Shown here: positions 47,956 to 59,822 of the stretch, piece after piece
How positions within the stretch are numbered: position 1 is the first letter of the stretch
Layout: the number at the start of each line of letters is the position of its first letter
Source: Cavia porcellus
Taxonomy: Eukaryota; Chordata; Mammalia; Rodentia; Caviidae
NCBI RefSeq assembly: GCF_034190915.1
Contig: NW_026947486.1
Location: 17,572,001-17,636,000 of the forward strand
Length of the DNA: 64,000 nucleotides
Direction: 5' to 3'
Notes under the pieces: generated by a model
Databases searched by the model: none
Told to the model about the DNA's origin: nothing
Seen by the model: the letters and a program-made list of their open reading frames with translations, nothing else
Position numbers and translations under genes: made by a program

Positions 47956-48074
47956 GGTTTTTTTTGTTGTTGTTGTTTTTTGTTTTTTCTTTTTATTGGT
48001 ACTGGAGATCGAACTCAAGACCACCTGCTTGCAAGGCAGGTGCTTATGCCGCTGAGCTAAATCCCCAGCCCCTA
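47956..48074 (-). mobile_element. ID-like SINE with perfect 12-bp TSD (young)
   Basis: The complement reads GGGGCTGGGGATTTAGCTC, GCCTGCCTTGCAAGCAGG, then a B-box-like GAGTTCGATC and a T/A-rich tail. GAGACACTGGAG flanks it at 47944-47955 and 48075-48086. Together with 59833-59953 it represents the youngest SINE type in the window. Confidence 0.92.
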
Positions 48075-48304
48075 GAGACACTGGAGTTTTAATGGCTCTT
48101 CAGAAATGTTCTGATGGAATAAGAAGATGGTACCTCTGCCTCTGTCAGTCATTTAAGATGGGTCACCCTGGGCAAAGGCATGACCTTGGGTGAAGTGGTT
48201 CTGTGCTACTGAGGCAACCCTTTGTAGGTACTGACAGCTGAAGAGTGTTTTCCTGAAGCACTCTCAGAAGGTAGGGGGACAAGATCTTCCCTACGATGGA
48301 TTTT

Positions 48305-48735
48305 ATAGGTAGAATTGCATCCACTACAAAAGAGATGTTGAATTTCTAACCTCCAGTACTTCCAGGTGTGACTTTGTTTAGAAACAGAGTCTTTACAAAA
48401 GGCAATTAATTTGAAATGAGGTCATCAGGGTATACTCTAATCTAGCATTACTGGTGTCCTTATAAACAGCGAAAATTTGGAGATAGAGATAAGCACAGAG
48501 GAAAGGTGATATGAGGAGATTCAGGAAGAACACCATGAAAGTGGAGGACAAACGAAGGAGCACCTAAGATTTCTGTCAAAGCACCGGAAAAAAGAAGAAT
48601 GGGTTTTATCCTTGCAGCCCTCAAAATGAACCAATTCTGTTGGCTCTGTCATTTCAAACTTCTATCTTCTAGATTCCAGTGAGATAATGAATTTCTGTTA
48701 TTTCAATTCATCCAGTTTGTGACAATGTTTTTACC
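48305..48735 (+). mobile_element. MLT1-type MaLR LTR
   Basis: MLT1 landmarks are in order: GAATTTCTAACCTCCAGTAC, GTGACTTTGTTTAGAAACAG, CTGGTGTCCTTATAA, AACCAATTCTGTTGGC and AATGAATTTCTGTTATTTC. It is a solitary old LTR. Confidence 0.82.
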
Positions 48736-50284
48736 AAGGGCCTAGGAATGACATACAGAGAGCTTTGGACAGCATAGTATAGTAAATACTACCACCTCTT
48801 TCATGTCTCCTGCTCTAAGAAGGCAATATGCTCCATGATTTGTTTTTAACCACTCACTTCCCTTCCATCTTTATTTGTATCCTAGAGGTCATCTCTGTTC
48901 CTGTGGAAGTGGTACAATAGGATTTTCAACTGGCCTCAAACTAGAACTTCATGCTCCCTGGGCCAGTTGTTCCATGCATTAGTTATCAGATTACTTTATT
49001 TTCAAGAATCTATCACGTAGTATGTGCTCAGTGACACTATGTTCAAGAACAAATAAATTAATGAATGAATGGTGAATATTCATAACCATATGGACACTCA
49101 ATTATTTCTGAATGTCTGAAAATCAGGTAAAGAGTTGCTTTATGGAACTGGGCTGTAATCAGACCTAGAAAAAAACAACAATTTTAGAAGCTGAGGATAG
49201 AAATGTGTCTGTCCTGCAGTGGGAATGTCAGGAATGAGCTCATAAATTTGAAAATAACACCATATAAAACACATACAAAAAGAAAAAGTCAGATCAAAGC
49301 AATGAGAGAATGAAAATACACCAGTACTGGTGAACAGGGCATCAGGAGTGACACTGAAGCAGATAAACAGAGAATTTTATTTTCTAGTGTAAAGTTAATC
49401 AGAAACCAAAAGAGCAGGAGAGTTTGGCAGGAATGTAGTCAGCAAATAGAAGAAATAAACAGCAATGGAGAGTTTGTACTCCTAAACTGAGGCAGTCCGT
49501 TGCTGAAGCCAGAAAACAAATTGCTTTGAGTCTTGAAGGGATCAGACTTTGATCCCTTTCACATTCTACCACTTGATATTGGATGACCTAAATTATAAAA
49601 GCTTTGAAATCCTCTGACTCTGTTCTATATTGGACAATATAACTATAAAAATGAGTGCTCAACTGGCAGGACTTGCTAAACATGACTTTCTTTCCTTTAT
49701 ATGTTCCCTGCAAAGTTCAGAGGTGTTTCTTGGGCAAAAAAATCACTTTAGGAAACAGATGATAAAAGTAAATTGTTAATATTGAAGTACACCAGGTCAG
49801 AAAAGTAGAGTTCCTTTCAAACTAAGAAGCTACCCTCTCAGGAACTTCCCTGACTGAAGAAACTTGAAATCAAGCCAGCAAAACCAAAGTAATTGCAGTC
49901 TAGGTCCTATTATAAGAACTGTTCTGAAAGAAACATCTTTTTAACTACCTGTGGTATATCTCTTTCTTCTCTGTATCCTGATATCTGCAAAAGGTACCAC
50001 ATTTATTTATTTGTACCTGTTTTATACATATCATGGCCTGTCAGGTTCTCACGATGAGAAAGCACATTTATATTCTTTACAACATCTACTCCATTCCCTT
50101 GAGCATTAAAGTTGCTCAATAAATATTGAGGCTTTCTCCTATTGCATAGACCTCTATTTTCCAAGCTTCTTTGATCATAGCAACTATAATATCAAGAGTA
50201 TTTTAAATAGCACTTGTACTTCTAAACATGTTGGACTACCTAGAACCCCACTTACTCTTCATTCTTGCCTTAGTACTTTGCTGT
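48736..50284. other. No gene seen; weak L2/MIR-like ends
   Basis: GTAGTATGTGCTCAGTGAC with AATGAATGAATGG (near 49020-49070) and TTGCTCAATAAATATTGAG (near 50112) look like 3' ends of L2 or MIR. Nothing else is recognised. Confidence 0.4.
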
Positions 50285-50475
50285 TCCTATAATAGAATAC
50301 CAGAAGTAGAGTATTTTTAAAGAAAAGTGCTTTATTTCTCACAATTTTAGAAGTGTAAAAATCCAAAAACATGTTCTAGCATCTGGGATCTGGCAAAAGC
50401 CTTCATTCTATGTCATAATATGGCAGAAAGGTAAACAAGCACGGGAGAGACTGAGAAAACATGAGCAAGAAAATA
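50285..50475 (-). mobile_element. MaLR LTR, 3' part (split element)
   Basis: AAAGTGCTTTATTTCTCACA, ATCTGGGATCTGGCAAAAGC and ATAATATGGCAGAAAG are the complement of MST/MLT LTR landmarks. The remaining, 5' part appears at about 52000-52190, with other repeats between. Confidence 0.72.
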
Positions 50476-50660
50476 TACAAGGGGTGACCAAAGTATACAG
50501 TGAATGCTTAAGTTTTTGAGAGTGTATTACAGTAAAAGATGCATTGTCATTAATCCATCTCACAATAGTTACTCTCACTTCCAACACATTTGTCACATCA
50601 TTCTTGTCACTTTCTAAAGCTGTTCTGGAAGTTAATTTTCATCAGTGTCTTTATGAGGTA
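50476..50660 (-). mobile_element. Mariner-like transposon 3' end
   Basis: GGGGTGACCAAAGTATACAG on the plus strand looks like a mariner-type terminal repeat. The complement of 50484-50640 reads as an almost open tail of a transposase-like frame with ...RWINDNASFTVI near its end. The rest of the transposase is missing. Confidence 0.5.
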
Positions 50661-51029
50661 TTGATATAAGGGAAAAAACTCCCAACCTACTGGTATGAGT
50701 TCATGTTTTCTAAAATCAAAGAATGAATTTTAGGAACAATAGAGGTTAAGAGCAGAATATACTTATTGAGAGAAAGGAAGCTTCTGTCTGAGAGAGAGAC
50801 AGAAGGGGTCCCAAGTGGGAAGCCAGGGACTTTGTCTTTTCTATGGACTTTTATAGAGTAAAATCATGGGGTGACATGGGTTCAAAGTGGGGAAAAAGGG
50901 AACTCATGAGGTGGGCATAAGGTTAATAGCAATGGTTAATAGCATGGTTAATAGCAATAAGATTAATTGCTCTGTGTCATGGTTTATGTCTGTGGCCCTC
51001 AGGCCTCATGAGTTTGCATGGTGCATTTG
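50661..51029. other. Unrecognised, LTR-like composition
   Basis: It has a GAGAGAGAGAC patch near 50794-50804 and a short tandem run of GGTTAATAGCAAT/ATGGTTAATAGC at 50918-50965. No family is named. Confidence 0.35.
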
Positions 51030-51310
51030 TGATTGGTTCATTGTCTAGTGCTTGGATTGATGGTGTCAATGCTACACCCACATAGATGCGGAGACAGGAT
51101 GTTATGGCAGGAGAAGGTGTGTCTTGCTCTTTTTTGGGTTTCTGCCTTGCTGTTAGCAGCTGCCATGAACTGCAGCCCCACCATGCCACCCTGCCTTGGA
51201 GCCAACTGAGTATGGACTGAAAACTCTAAAAACTGTAAGAAATAAACTTTTCCTTTCCCAACTTTGGGCTTCAGGTATTTTGTCTCAGCGATGAGTAAAA
51301 AGTAATTAAC
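51030..51310 (+). mobile_element. MaLR LTR (ORR1/MT-like)
   Basis: The 3' end has the typical CTGAAAACTCTAAAAACTG, TAAGAAATAAACTTTTCC (polyadenylation signal) and CAGGTATTTTGTCTCAGCG, ending in AAGTAATTAACACA. Confidence 0.75.
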
Positions 51311-51999
51311 ACACTCTGGTAGAATTGATTAAATCAGGAACAAATGGGGAAGCTAGTCATGTAGAAAGTGGGCATTCTTACTGAGCAATGACTCTTCCTT
51401 AGTGGGTTGGGATAGTGACTCCTGGCTTTCTCAAGGTAATAGAGACCTATTTAGAATATCAGTCCTCAGGATAGGATGCATTTGTTTTACCTTTTGTCTT
51501 GAGGCCTGCCCCACAGCAGTAGGTGTCTTTCTCCACCACAGTGCCAGGGTATTTGAGCTTCTGCACTGGCTTCTTTGAGGATCTAGCCCTGTCTGACTGC
51601 CTATAATATTTCTGTCTAACTCAACTGCCTATAACAGTATGATTTTAAAAAACAGTGAGTGCTACTGCCAAATGCCATCCATAGGAAAAGCAGACTCATA
51701 AAAACACTGTAGTGTGCCTTCATCTATCTTATTTACTGGATCTAACACTGTGCAACTGATACTACTTTCCAAACTCAAAATATTCATTAGAGGTAAATAT
51801 TTTGAATCAATTTAGGACACTGACATGGTCATAGAAGTGCAACTAAAGATGCAAAAGAGAACTTCCTCAGAACTACAGCTGAAAGCAGCAAGAATGATAG
51901 GATATGTGTGCTTGAATCAAAGAGAGTATTTTAAGAGAGATTAATGGCAATGTCTCTGGCATTGTAATACAGCTTTTAAAAATTTAAATATCTATCATA
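51311..51999. other. No gene seen; unrecognised
   Basis: Mixed AT-rich DNA inside the split MaLR LTR. No family is recognised. Confidence 0.35.
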
Positions 52000-52190
52000 T
52001 ATTTCAATCCCACCTCATACACAAAAGAGAAGTAAATTTTATAATAAAGCCACTAGCATGATCGCTAACACCCTTAATCTTGATGACCTAATTACTTCTT
52101 AAGGATCCCATATCCCAATATTTTCACATTGCAATTAAATGTCAATATGAGTTTTTGAGGGGACATTCAAACCATAGCATTACTCAAACA
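52000..52190 (-). mobile_element. MaLR LTR, 5' part (split element)
   Basis: CTTGATGACCTAATTACTTC, then TCCCATATCCCAATATTTTC and GAGGGGACATTCAAACCATA, are the complement of the MST/THE-type LTR start. Orientation and order fit the piece at 50285-50475. Confidence 0.72.
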
Positions 52191-52406
52191 ATTTAAAAGT
52201 GGAAAATCATATAAAACATTGATATTCAAAATATTATGCTTTAGGCAGTGGAGAAGGGAGTTTCTAACAAGATCAGAAATAAACAAGGGAAATCCTGAAA
52301 TTATCACAGATTATGGTTGGGTGAAGCATTCCAGACTGCAGAGTGGTCACCCTGATTTAAAGAAAAGAACAAGGAATCCAAGAAGGTCCAAGGTTGAGAG
52401 AAAAGA

Positions 52407-52438
52407 AAAGAGGGAGGGAGGGAGAGGGAGAGAAAGAG

Positions 52439-52481
<43 letters not shown>
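52407..52481. repeat. (GGGA)n/(GA)n purine-rich microsatellite
   Basis: An almost pure purine run, GA repeats from about 52443. Confidence 0.95.
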
Positions 52482-52484
<3 letters not shown>

Positions 52485-52559
52485 GCTAATTACTTTGAAA
52501 GGACCTGTCAAGAAATATCAGTAGCATCTACAAACTAAAAAGGACACGGAAACAATTTC

Positions 52560-52725
52560 TCTTAGGGCTTCTGGAAGGCAGAAGTCTCTGCTGATATTTG
52601 ACTTCAGCCCAGTTAGGATGATTTTAGACTTCTAACCTCCAGAAACACAAGATAGTAATGTTGTATTGTTTTAAACCACTAAATTTGTTGAAACTTGTTA
52701 TAGCATCTGTGAGGCAAGAAAAACA
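52560..52725 (+). mobile_element. MLT1-type LTR 3' end
   Basis: GGAAGGCAGAAGTC, TTGACTTCAGCCCAGTTAGG, ACTTCTAACCTCCAGAAAC and TTTTAAACCACTAAATTTG form the standard MLT1 3' end. The 5' portion is not recognisable before the purine microsatellite. Confidence 0.75.
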
Positions 52726-53253
52726 ATAAAAGCTGTATTGATTTGAAACACTCTTCTTTTTATTTGTAGGCTGTATGATCAAATATAAGCAACCCAAACT
52801 AAAAACTCAGTTTTGGTGAGTTTAGTAAAATTGTAGGATAAAAGATCAATATTCAAATATTAATTGTAAGTTTATTTTCCAATAAATATTTGATGATTGA
52901 AACTAATAAAAACAAATGAAGCAATTGAACAAAAATTGTTAGAGAGTTTGTTTGAACAGACATTTCACCAAGATGGTCAATGGCAAATACACACAGAAAT
53001 GCAAGCTAAAACCATAAGACTATACCACAATGTACCTATATGAGTTGGTTAAAATTTTAAAGGATTAATCATATCAAATATTGACAAAGACATAAAGCTA
53101 AGAGAACTCTTATTTACTATAACACTCTTACATACTGTACTGTAAAATAATACAACCTTTTTGGAAAACACTTTTGCATTTTCTTCCAATGGTAAACATA
53201 CACTTACCATGTTGTTCACTTATTCTACTCCTGAGTGTACTTAAGAGATATTT

Positions 53254-53469
53254 TAGATAATTTTTATTACATTACAAGAACACCTGAGAAAAATGGCTTA
53301 CAGGATGAAGATTTATTTTGGCTCAAGGTTTCAAGGGTTTCACTTTGTGCTCTTTTGGCTCTGCTATTTATGAGCTATGATTGAGCATCTTGGTGGGGTA
53401 GATGTAGGATGTGGTGGAGCAAAGCTACTCAACTCATTACTGCCACAAAGTGGGAGGGAGGGAGGGAGG

Positions 53470-53514
<45 letters not shown>

Positions 53515-53735
53515 GGAGCAAGATATTTTTCCCAAAGGCGCACTCCATGGCCAACTCCCTTCAACTAGAGCCCTCCTTCTAAGATTCAGTCCTGATAACT
53601 CCATCCAACTATGAATTTATCAAAGAATCAATCCACTGATGATAGTAGATTCCTCATGATCCAATAACATTCCAAAAACCTCACCTCTAAACATATGAAC
53701 CTTTGGGAGAATATTTTAGTCTCAAGCCATAACAA
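53254..53735 (-). mobile_element. MaLR LTR inserted in L1M
   Basis: The complement has MaLR landmarks (AATATTCTCCCAAAGGTTC, GGTTTTTGGAATGTTATTGG, CCAAAATAAATCTTCATCC). ATATTT flanks it at 53248-53253 and 53736-53741, consistent with a short LTR TSD. A (GGGA)n(GA)n run at 53451-53511 has expanded inside. Confidence 0.78.
53451..53511. repeat. (GGGA)n(GA)n microsatellite
   Basis: A purine run inside the MaLR LTR. Similar purine runs are common at this position of such LTRs, where a GAGAGAG motif exists. Confidence 0.94.
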
Positions 53736-53941
53736 ATATTTACAGCAGTTTTATCTATAATAGATACAAAGCAGAAGCAACACAGATGTCCATTAATGGA
53801 TGAGTAGATGAAAAATTTTGTTATAGTCATACAATGAAATATTGCTCACCATAAAATGGAATGAACTTCTGATACATAAACCAATATAGATGAATCTCAC
53901 AGTAATTGTGCTGAATGAAAAAAGAACCCAAAATCATATAA

Positions 53942-54047
53942 TTCCAGGTGCAGTGGTACATGCCTCTAACTCCAGCATTTGAGAGGCTGAATCAGGAGGA
54001 TCATCATGAATTCAAGGCCAGCCTGAACTATACAGCAAGACCTTGTA
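53942..54047 (+). mobile_element. B1 part of a B1-ID SINE split by an LTR
   Basis: CCAGGTGCAGTGGTACATGC, AACTCCAGCATTTGAGAGGC, CAAGGCCAGCCTGAAC and ACAGCAAGACCTTGTA form a well-preserved B1. Its ID half is at 54654-54735. Confidence 0.9.
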
Positions 54048-54646
54048 TCTGATCCTGTCTAGAGCCCCGATCTCCCAAATGAGTGTACGGTGGAGGTTAA
54101 ATAAAAAAGAGACAAATTGTATTATTTTTAGGGCTCCAGGAGGGTAAAAACCCTTTAATTAAGTTCGAGGCTTTGAGGGAAAAGACAAAGGATTCTCTGG
54201 ATCAGTCTACTTATATTAGGACCAAGGACAAAGGGTGGAGAGGCTGAGGAAAAAGCACTCAATGAGCAGGACCTTGGGAGTCACCCCTAAGACATCTCCA
54301 AGTCATGAATCAAGTTAATTTAGTAGCACTGTCTTATCATGAAAACATGGTAGAAGTGAGACTGTAGGAGTAATCTTTGCAGCTGCAGTCTCTACCTAGT
54401 TAATTAGGGTTGGAGCCAGTGTGTCTGCAGCTGTGACCTTATCTTGCCCTTTTGAGGTATCTCTGGCTTCACAGGCCACTACTGGTCTCAGCCAGGACCA
54501 GTGATTCATAGAGGTTCACTTACTATGAATCAAATCTGTCACCAGGCAAGGGGCCTAGGCCTAGGACAGACTCACAGATAAACATAGAAAGCCAATTAGT
54601 AAAATTTAAATTGTGCTCAGAGTCGCTTCATAGTGGTCTCCAACAG
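54048..54646 (-). mobile_element. Probable solo LTR inside the SINE
   Basis: The complement begins TGTTGGAGACCACTATGAAG just inside 54645, carries a TATA-like ATATAAGT (near 54215), and ends near ...AGACAGGATCA. CCTTGTA flanks it at 54041-54047 and 54647-54653. Exact ends are uncertain by a few bases, since the TG...CA termini and the repeats do not abut perfectly. I do not recognise the family; nothing internal remains. Confidence 0.6.
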
Positions 54647-54653
54647 CCTTGTA

Positions 54654-54735
54654 CTAGAGCCTAGGATATAGCACAGTGGGACAACACTTGCCTAACAAGC
54701 ATGAAGTTCTGAGTTCAATTTCTGGGAGGGGGACC
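54654..54735 (+). mobile_element. ID part of the split B1-ID SINE
   Basis: AGCCTAGGATATAGCACAG, ACACTTGCCTAACAAGCATG and a B-box-like GAGTTCAATTTC follow the LTR. With 53942-54047 it restores the usual B1-then-ID order. Confidence 0.82.
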
Positions 54736-55039
54736 CACATCCCCAACAGAATGCACAGACCCATGGATAGAGTGGTCACCAACCAACTTTACAACCATGA
54801 ATTCTAACCTTGGCTCAGCCACCATCAACATGGAAGTAGCTCTGAATTGTTTCACCTCTGCATGGGACAGCAGAAATGCTAGCCAAACAACAGACCTGAT
54901 CTTGGCAAAAGTCTGAAACAGGAAACTCTACATGGCTGACAGGAGAGGTCACAAGCTGAGGAAAGATCCACTTAGAAGAATCTGGAAGATTAAACATGGC
55001 TGAGTAAGGGAGAGCCATGTCAGAGAGTCTCAGAGAACA
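54736..55039. other. Unrecognised
   Basis: No gene or repeat family was identified. Confidence 0.35.
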
Positions 55040-55420
55040 TTAACTAGAAACACAGAGAAGAGGAGAAACTATCATAAATGGGGAAAAAATCATGAGATGA
55101 ATTAACCAAACACAATGTGGTAACCAGTTTTAAATTCTGATTTGAAGGTTCTAAACCATAAATTAGTAGTATAATTATCTATCTTGCATATACATACATA
55201 CACACATATATGTATACATGTATACATATAATCTTTTCCCCTCTTTCTTTGATTGTTTGATCTTTTCATGCCTAAATCTTATAATCTGAACATCTACTTT
55301 TAAGATTAACAATATACAATATATTGACTAGTGTTAATTTCCTACTATTTTTTAAAATTCTGTATCATTTTTATCCTTTGTTTTGTTTTTTAAATAAAGA
55401 AATAAAATAAAATAATTCTA
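55040..55420 (+). mobile_element. L1 3' UTR fragment
   Basis: It matches the terminal 3' UTR landmarks of the L1s at 705-2246 and 34822-38910: CATGCCTAAATCTTATAATC, TGAACATCTACTTTTAAGA, and TTTTGTTTTTTAAATAAAG with an AATAAAATAAAAT tail. It contains a (TACA/TATA)n patch at 55190-55230. Confidence 0.8.
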
Positions 55421-57663
55421 ACCCAAAGAACACTATTTTGCGACAATCATAACACATTCCATAGGAAAGAAAAGTTACATTGGGACTGAAAGAATCAGCA
55501 GCAGTTGGAACTTGCAAAGAAAACATGGAATATTGCTTCCAGAGTAGCCTTCCATAGTCAACAGTTGGTGAGTCACCTCAGTCAAGTGCCCACTGCCATA
55601 ATTGTAGAATGAAAGCTGGCAGGGACACCATATAGAGAAGGGTTCCATGCTCAAACTTGGGTCCAAGAGCAGCCCCTTAGTTCCAAGCCATGCTCAGAGT
55701 GGATGAGGGAAGGACAGCCACAGGAGATAGCTGGTGGTTGGAAAGCAAGCTGCCTGGAGTCCTGCTGAGGAACTGGAGCTGGTGAACATGAGTAAGGCTC
55801 TTACCATCAGATGTGAGGTTCAGTCTGAGTTACACAGGATTGGTAACTCAGGTTAGAATTCATGGTTTTAAAGTTGCTTGGTGCCCCGTCCCAACTGTGT
55901 GGGGATGTCTTCATCAAGTACTATTTTCAGGGCAGACTGCTATTCCATTGTGAACAGAGACAAATCTTGGCTTGAGCTCTGCTACTTATTCCTCCTGCTC
56001 AAATTTTTATTTAATTATTATTTCTTTTTTCTTTTATGAGTGTGTGTGTATATGTGTGTATGCATATGCCTGTGCTTCTCTTTCTCTTGCCTTTTTCTTC
56101 CAATATAGTTTATAGAGGATAAGGGAATTCTCCATTGTCCCTTTTTATTCCTTCTGTTTTTATCCATATATTTTCACCTGACTTCTGTTTCTTATTGTTT
56201 CTTATTCTTTCTTATCTCCTTTTCATTTGTTGCTCTTTAACTTTCCCCCTAATATTTATATTAGTCATAGAACTCTTTCTTAACTCCATTTCTTACTACT
56301 GACTTTCCATCCAGTTTTCCCCGTTCACCTCATTTAAATGTATAACATATCTCCTTCATTAGGATCCTTTACTTCCCTCCTATTTCCTCCTTCCTATATC
56401 ACATAGCAGAAGACTTTAAAAAATCCTTTTTTCTTTTCTTTCCCCCCACCTCCATTATTACCTGGTTTCTAAACCCCTGGCCTTTAGATAATTCATTCTA
56501 TAAAATTACTGTTGAATTCTTTTTTGTTTACCATTAGAAGAGATTTAGCTATTGCATTTAGTGCAAAATAGCTGTGGATCAATATTTGGGTTGCTATGAT
56601 GCTTACACTGTATCTGTAGATGTTGTTTCTAGGCTAAAGAGAGATTCAACATTGGGTCTCACAATACATTCTCAACTTGACCTGATAGATACCACTATGA
56701 TTGATTAACTTGGTATTACTGTATCTGATTTGATTGCTGAGGAGTACTCTTGGATCAGTGGATATTTTCAGGGAATAGGTCGCCATTTCCACCATCACAC
56801 CCAGGGAGAGAGACAACAAGAATTCCTAATCTAAGAACTCATACCAGATTTGACTCAGCAAGAATGCCTTCAACATGGCAGAAATAAGTCCTGAGTCTAA
56901 CTTAGCTTCTCTATTGCAGTGGAATTATCAGAGGAGCTATTAAAATGTGAGCACTCAGATTCTCTGGCAAAGAGACTAGTGGGATATGCACATATGCACT
57001 GTTTTATTGGAATAATCTGTGTATAAGATATATTACATATTTGAGTTTTTGACTGTTTCTTAATTAATTTATGGTTTCTTGTACTTATTAGGCTTTTACT
57101 TTTGTATATTTGTTCTTTCATTGGCTCTGATTTAAAAGGGGTCTAAGTTTTCTCCCTTTTCTCAGCTCCCAACCTAGTTTCTCGACTTCAACCTCCTGCA
57201 GCAATACTATTACCATATTTCTTCATTTTGTTTCCAAACACATAATCTTCTCTTCCCAAGTCTTTAATTTCCCACACTTACTTCCCTCATAGTTACTCCT
57301 GTCTTCTCTAGTATTGACCCTTAATACTCTCCATCTTAAGCCTTTGACTCTTCCATAGCTTACCTAGCCTACTGTCCTCCTTATCAGCAGCTTCTAATAA
57401 CCATGTAGCTTTCATAAATCACAAAGTAGATATCTTTTCTTCCATATTTCACCCTTGCCCCCACAAATATCCTCTGAAAACTTTCATCTCAACTAAAATA
57501 CTCCAATAAAATCAGCCTCCATGCAAAACGTCCTCTCACGATTATCTATGATTATCCCCTCATTCAAAGCACCACTGTGGTGTCTAACCTTCCTCATTCA
57601 GCCAACTCCCATTCTTTTTCTTCCATTTCACCTATCTACATTGCAGAGCAACCATAAATAACA
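55421..57663. other. No gene seen; long unrecognised stretch
   Basis: 55440-55900 is GC-richer; 56000-56460 is T/C-rich with a short TGTGTATATG run; 57120-57640 is pyrimidine-rich. Open frames are short and featureless. I recognise no family. Confidence 0.45.
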
Positions 57664-58310
57664 TAAGTTCTCTCAGTAGTGAGCGAGTAGGAGGTGGTGG
57701 ACCGAAGCAGAGGAGCAATGCCTAAATCAAAAGACCTTGGTTCTTTGAACTGTTCAGGCAGCAATTTTGACAGTGAAGTTGACAAAAAGTTAAAGAGCAG
57801 AAAGCAAGTTGCTACAGGAAAAAACTGTAAAGAAGCAAAAGACTGGTGAGACTTTGAGGACTCTGTCATCATTTAAGCAGAGTAGCAGCAGGGACAATAA
57901 TGTGATCCAGATTGGAGAAACGAGATGTCAGTGTTCAGGATTTCAAAGGGAAATTTCTAATTGATATTAGAGAATATTGGATGGAACCAGAAGGTGGAAT
58001 GAAATCAGGAAGAAAAGGTATTTCTCTGAATCTGGAACAGTGGAGCTAGCTGAAGTATTAGATTTCCAACACTGATGATGCAGAAAACTGTAGAATCTAA
58101 GACATAAAAACCTATGCTGTGCTAGTTGATTGTCTTTTTATATTGGTTTTATTTTCTAAACATTGTTTTCCAAGCTACTGTATGTTTGGATTGCAAAATG
58201 AATATTTTTAATGTGCATTATTAAAAATGTTGAGTAAAACTAATTACCAACTTTATTGAAGAGGATTGCTTTGTATCCACCACATAGTGTAAAATAAAAT
58301 CAATTAATAG
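57664..58310 (+). pseudogene. SUB1: SUB1 (PC4) processed pseudogene
   Basis: SUB1/PC4 is a nuclear single-stranded-DNA-binding coactivator of RNA polymerase II. From ATG 57718 the frame reads [10 protein letters not shown]..., SEVDKKLK and RKQVA. A frameshift near 57815-57835 then leads to an early stop (TGA near 57847). The conserved C-terminal domain follows in another frame ([10 protein letters not shown]..., GRKGISLN, near 57963-58040) and ends near 58093. No introns are present, and a 3' UTR-like tail runs to an AATAAAAT at about 58291. The lack of introns and the broken frame mark a retrocopy. A TSD was not found. Confidence 0.9.
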
Positions 58311-59822
58311 CAATCACTTAACTTGTTGTGATCTTTTTTAGTCAAAAGACTAGGTACTCTTTAAGGCCCAAAGTAAGTTTTATAGGTATATTAGCTTTAA
58401 CTAGCTTTTATAGGAATAACAGCTTTTAAAGAGATTTTATGTTGAATTGAATTTAAAAACTTTTGATTCATGCAATCCATACTTTATCTCTTCCCTTCGA
58501 TTATTTGTGTAAATTTGACTTTTCCACCTCAACACACTCCTAAAATACCAGTAGGTCACTGAAAAAAATCAAAAAATAAATTGAAAAATTTCTGGAAGTT
58601 AGTGACAATGAATTTATAACTTAACAAAACCTCTGGTACACTATAAAAGCAATTCAAAGAGGAAAATTCACCACAATCAATGCTCACATTAGAAAATCAG
58701 AGTGAGTCCAAATAAATAAACTTATAACAAATCTAAAGGTAATTGAGAAGCAACAACAAATCAACACTGTACTAAAATTAAGAAGTGGTATTATAAATAT
58801 GAGAGCAGAAATCAATAAAATTGAGTCCAGAATAGTAAATTTTTAATAATCAACAAATTGAAAAGCTGATCCTTTGGAAGAATAAATAATCCCTAAAGAA
58901 GATTTAACCAAGAGAAGAAAAATAAAACTCACATCTGTGCAATTAGAAAAGAAAAAAAAAGGATACAAACAGATACTGTTGAAATCCAGAAGACAGTTAC
59001 TATTTTGAAAATTATATTTCAACAAATTAGCAAATTTTGAAGAAATGGACACATCCTTATATATATATAAATTATCAAAACTAAACTAATGAGACATAAA
59101 TATACTTAACAACCCAACAATAAGCAATAAAATTGACACAGTAACACTCCATCAGTAAAAAACAAAACAAAACTTGATGGATTCACCACTGAATTCTACA
59201 CCACCTTTAAAGATGTTATATCACCAATACTTCTCAAGCACTTAAAAGAAACTAAAAGGGATGAAGTACTCACAAATTCATTTATGAAAATTAGTGTCAT
59301 CCTGATCCCCAACCAGGTGAACACCCAACTAAGAAGCTAGAGGCCAATCTCCTTAATGAATATAGATGCAAAACTCCTCAGTGAGATTTATCAAATAGAA
59401 TGGAACACATCATCAAACAGGTGATGTTAGATCAAAAACCATATGATCATATCAATAAATGAAAAGAAGGCCTGTGACAGAATCGAATCTGTTCATGATA
59501 AAAAAATCCACAATAAAAGAGTTATAGAATGTGCATACTTGAATATATAAAGCTATTTATGACAAGCCAACAGCCAGGAACACACTAAATGCTAGATTGT
59601 GACTAAAAAGATTCCTCATAAATTCAGGAACAAGACAACGATGTTCACTATCACCATTTCTATTCAATGTAATACTTGAAACATTAGCCAGAGCAATGAG
59701 CAAGACAAAGAAATAAAAGCAATACATATAGGAAAGAAAGAATTTGAATTATTATTATTTGCAGTAGACATGATACTCTACATAGAAGACCCAAAGAACT
59801 CAAACAAAAACTCTTAGAATTC

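Larger units (their letters stand above)
52930..53940 (+). mobile_element. Ancient L1M 3' ORF2, interrupted by a MaLR LTR
   Basis: 52930-53247 and 53742-53940 together follow old L1 order: AATGCAAGCTAAAACCATAA, TTATTCTACTCCTGAGTGTA, ACAGATGTCCATTAATGGAT and ATACAATGAAATATTGCTC. The LTR at 53254-53735 interrupts it. Confidence 0.82.

Noticed and set aside
52219..52524. Arg/Glu-rich 101-codon frame (also 53364-53614)
   Set aside because: The charged tracts are translations of GA/GGGA microsatellites.
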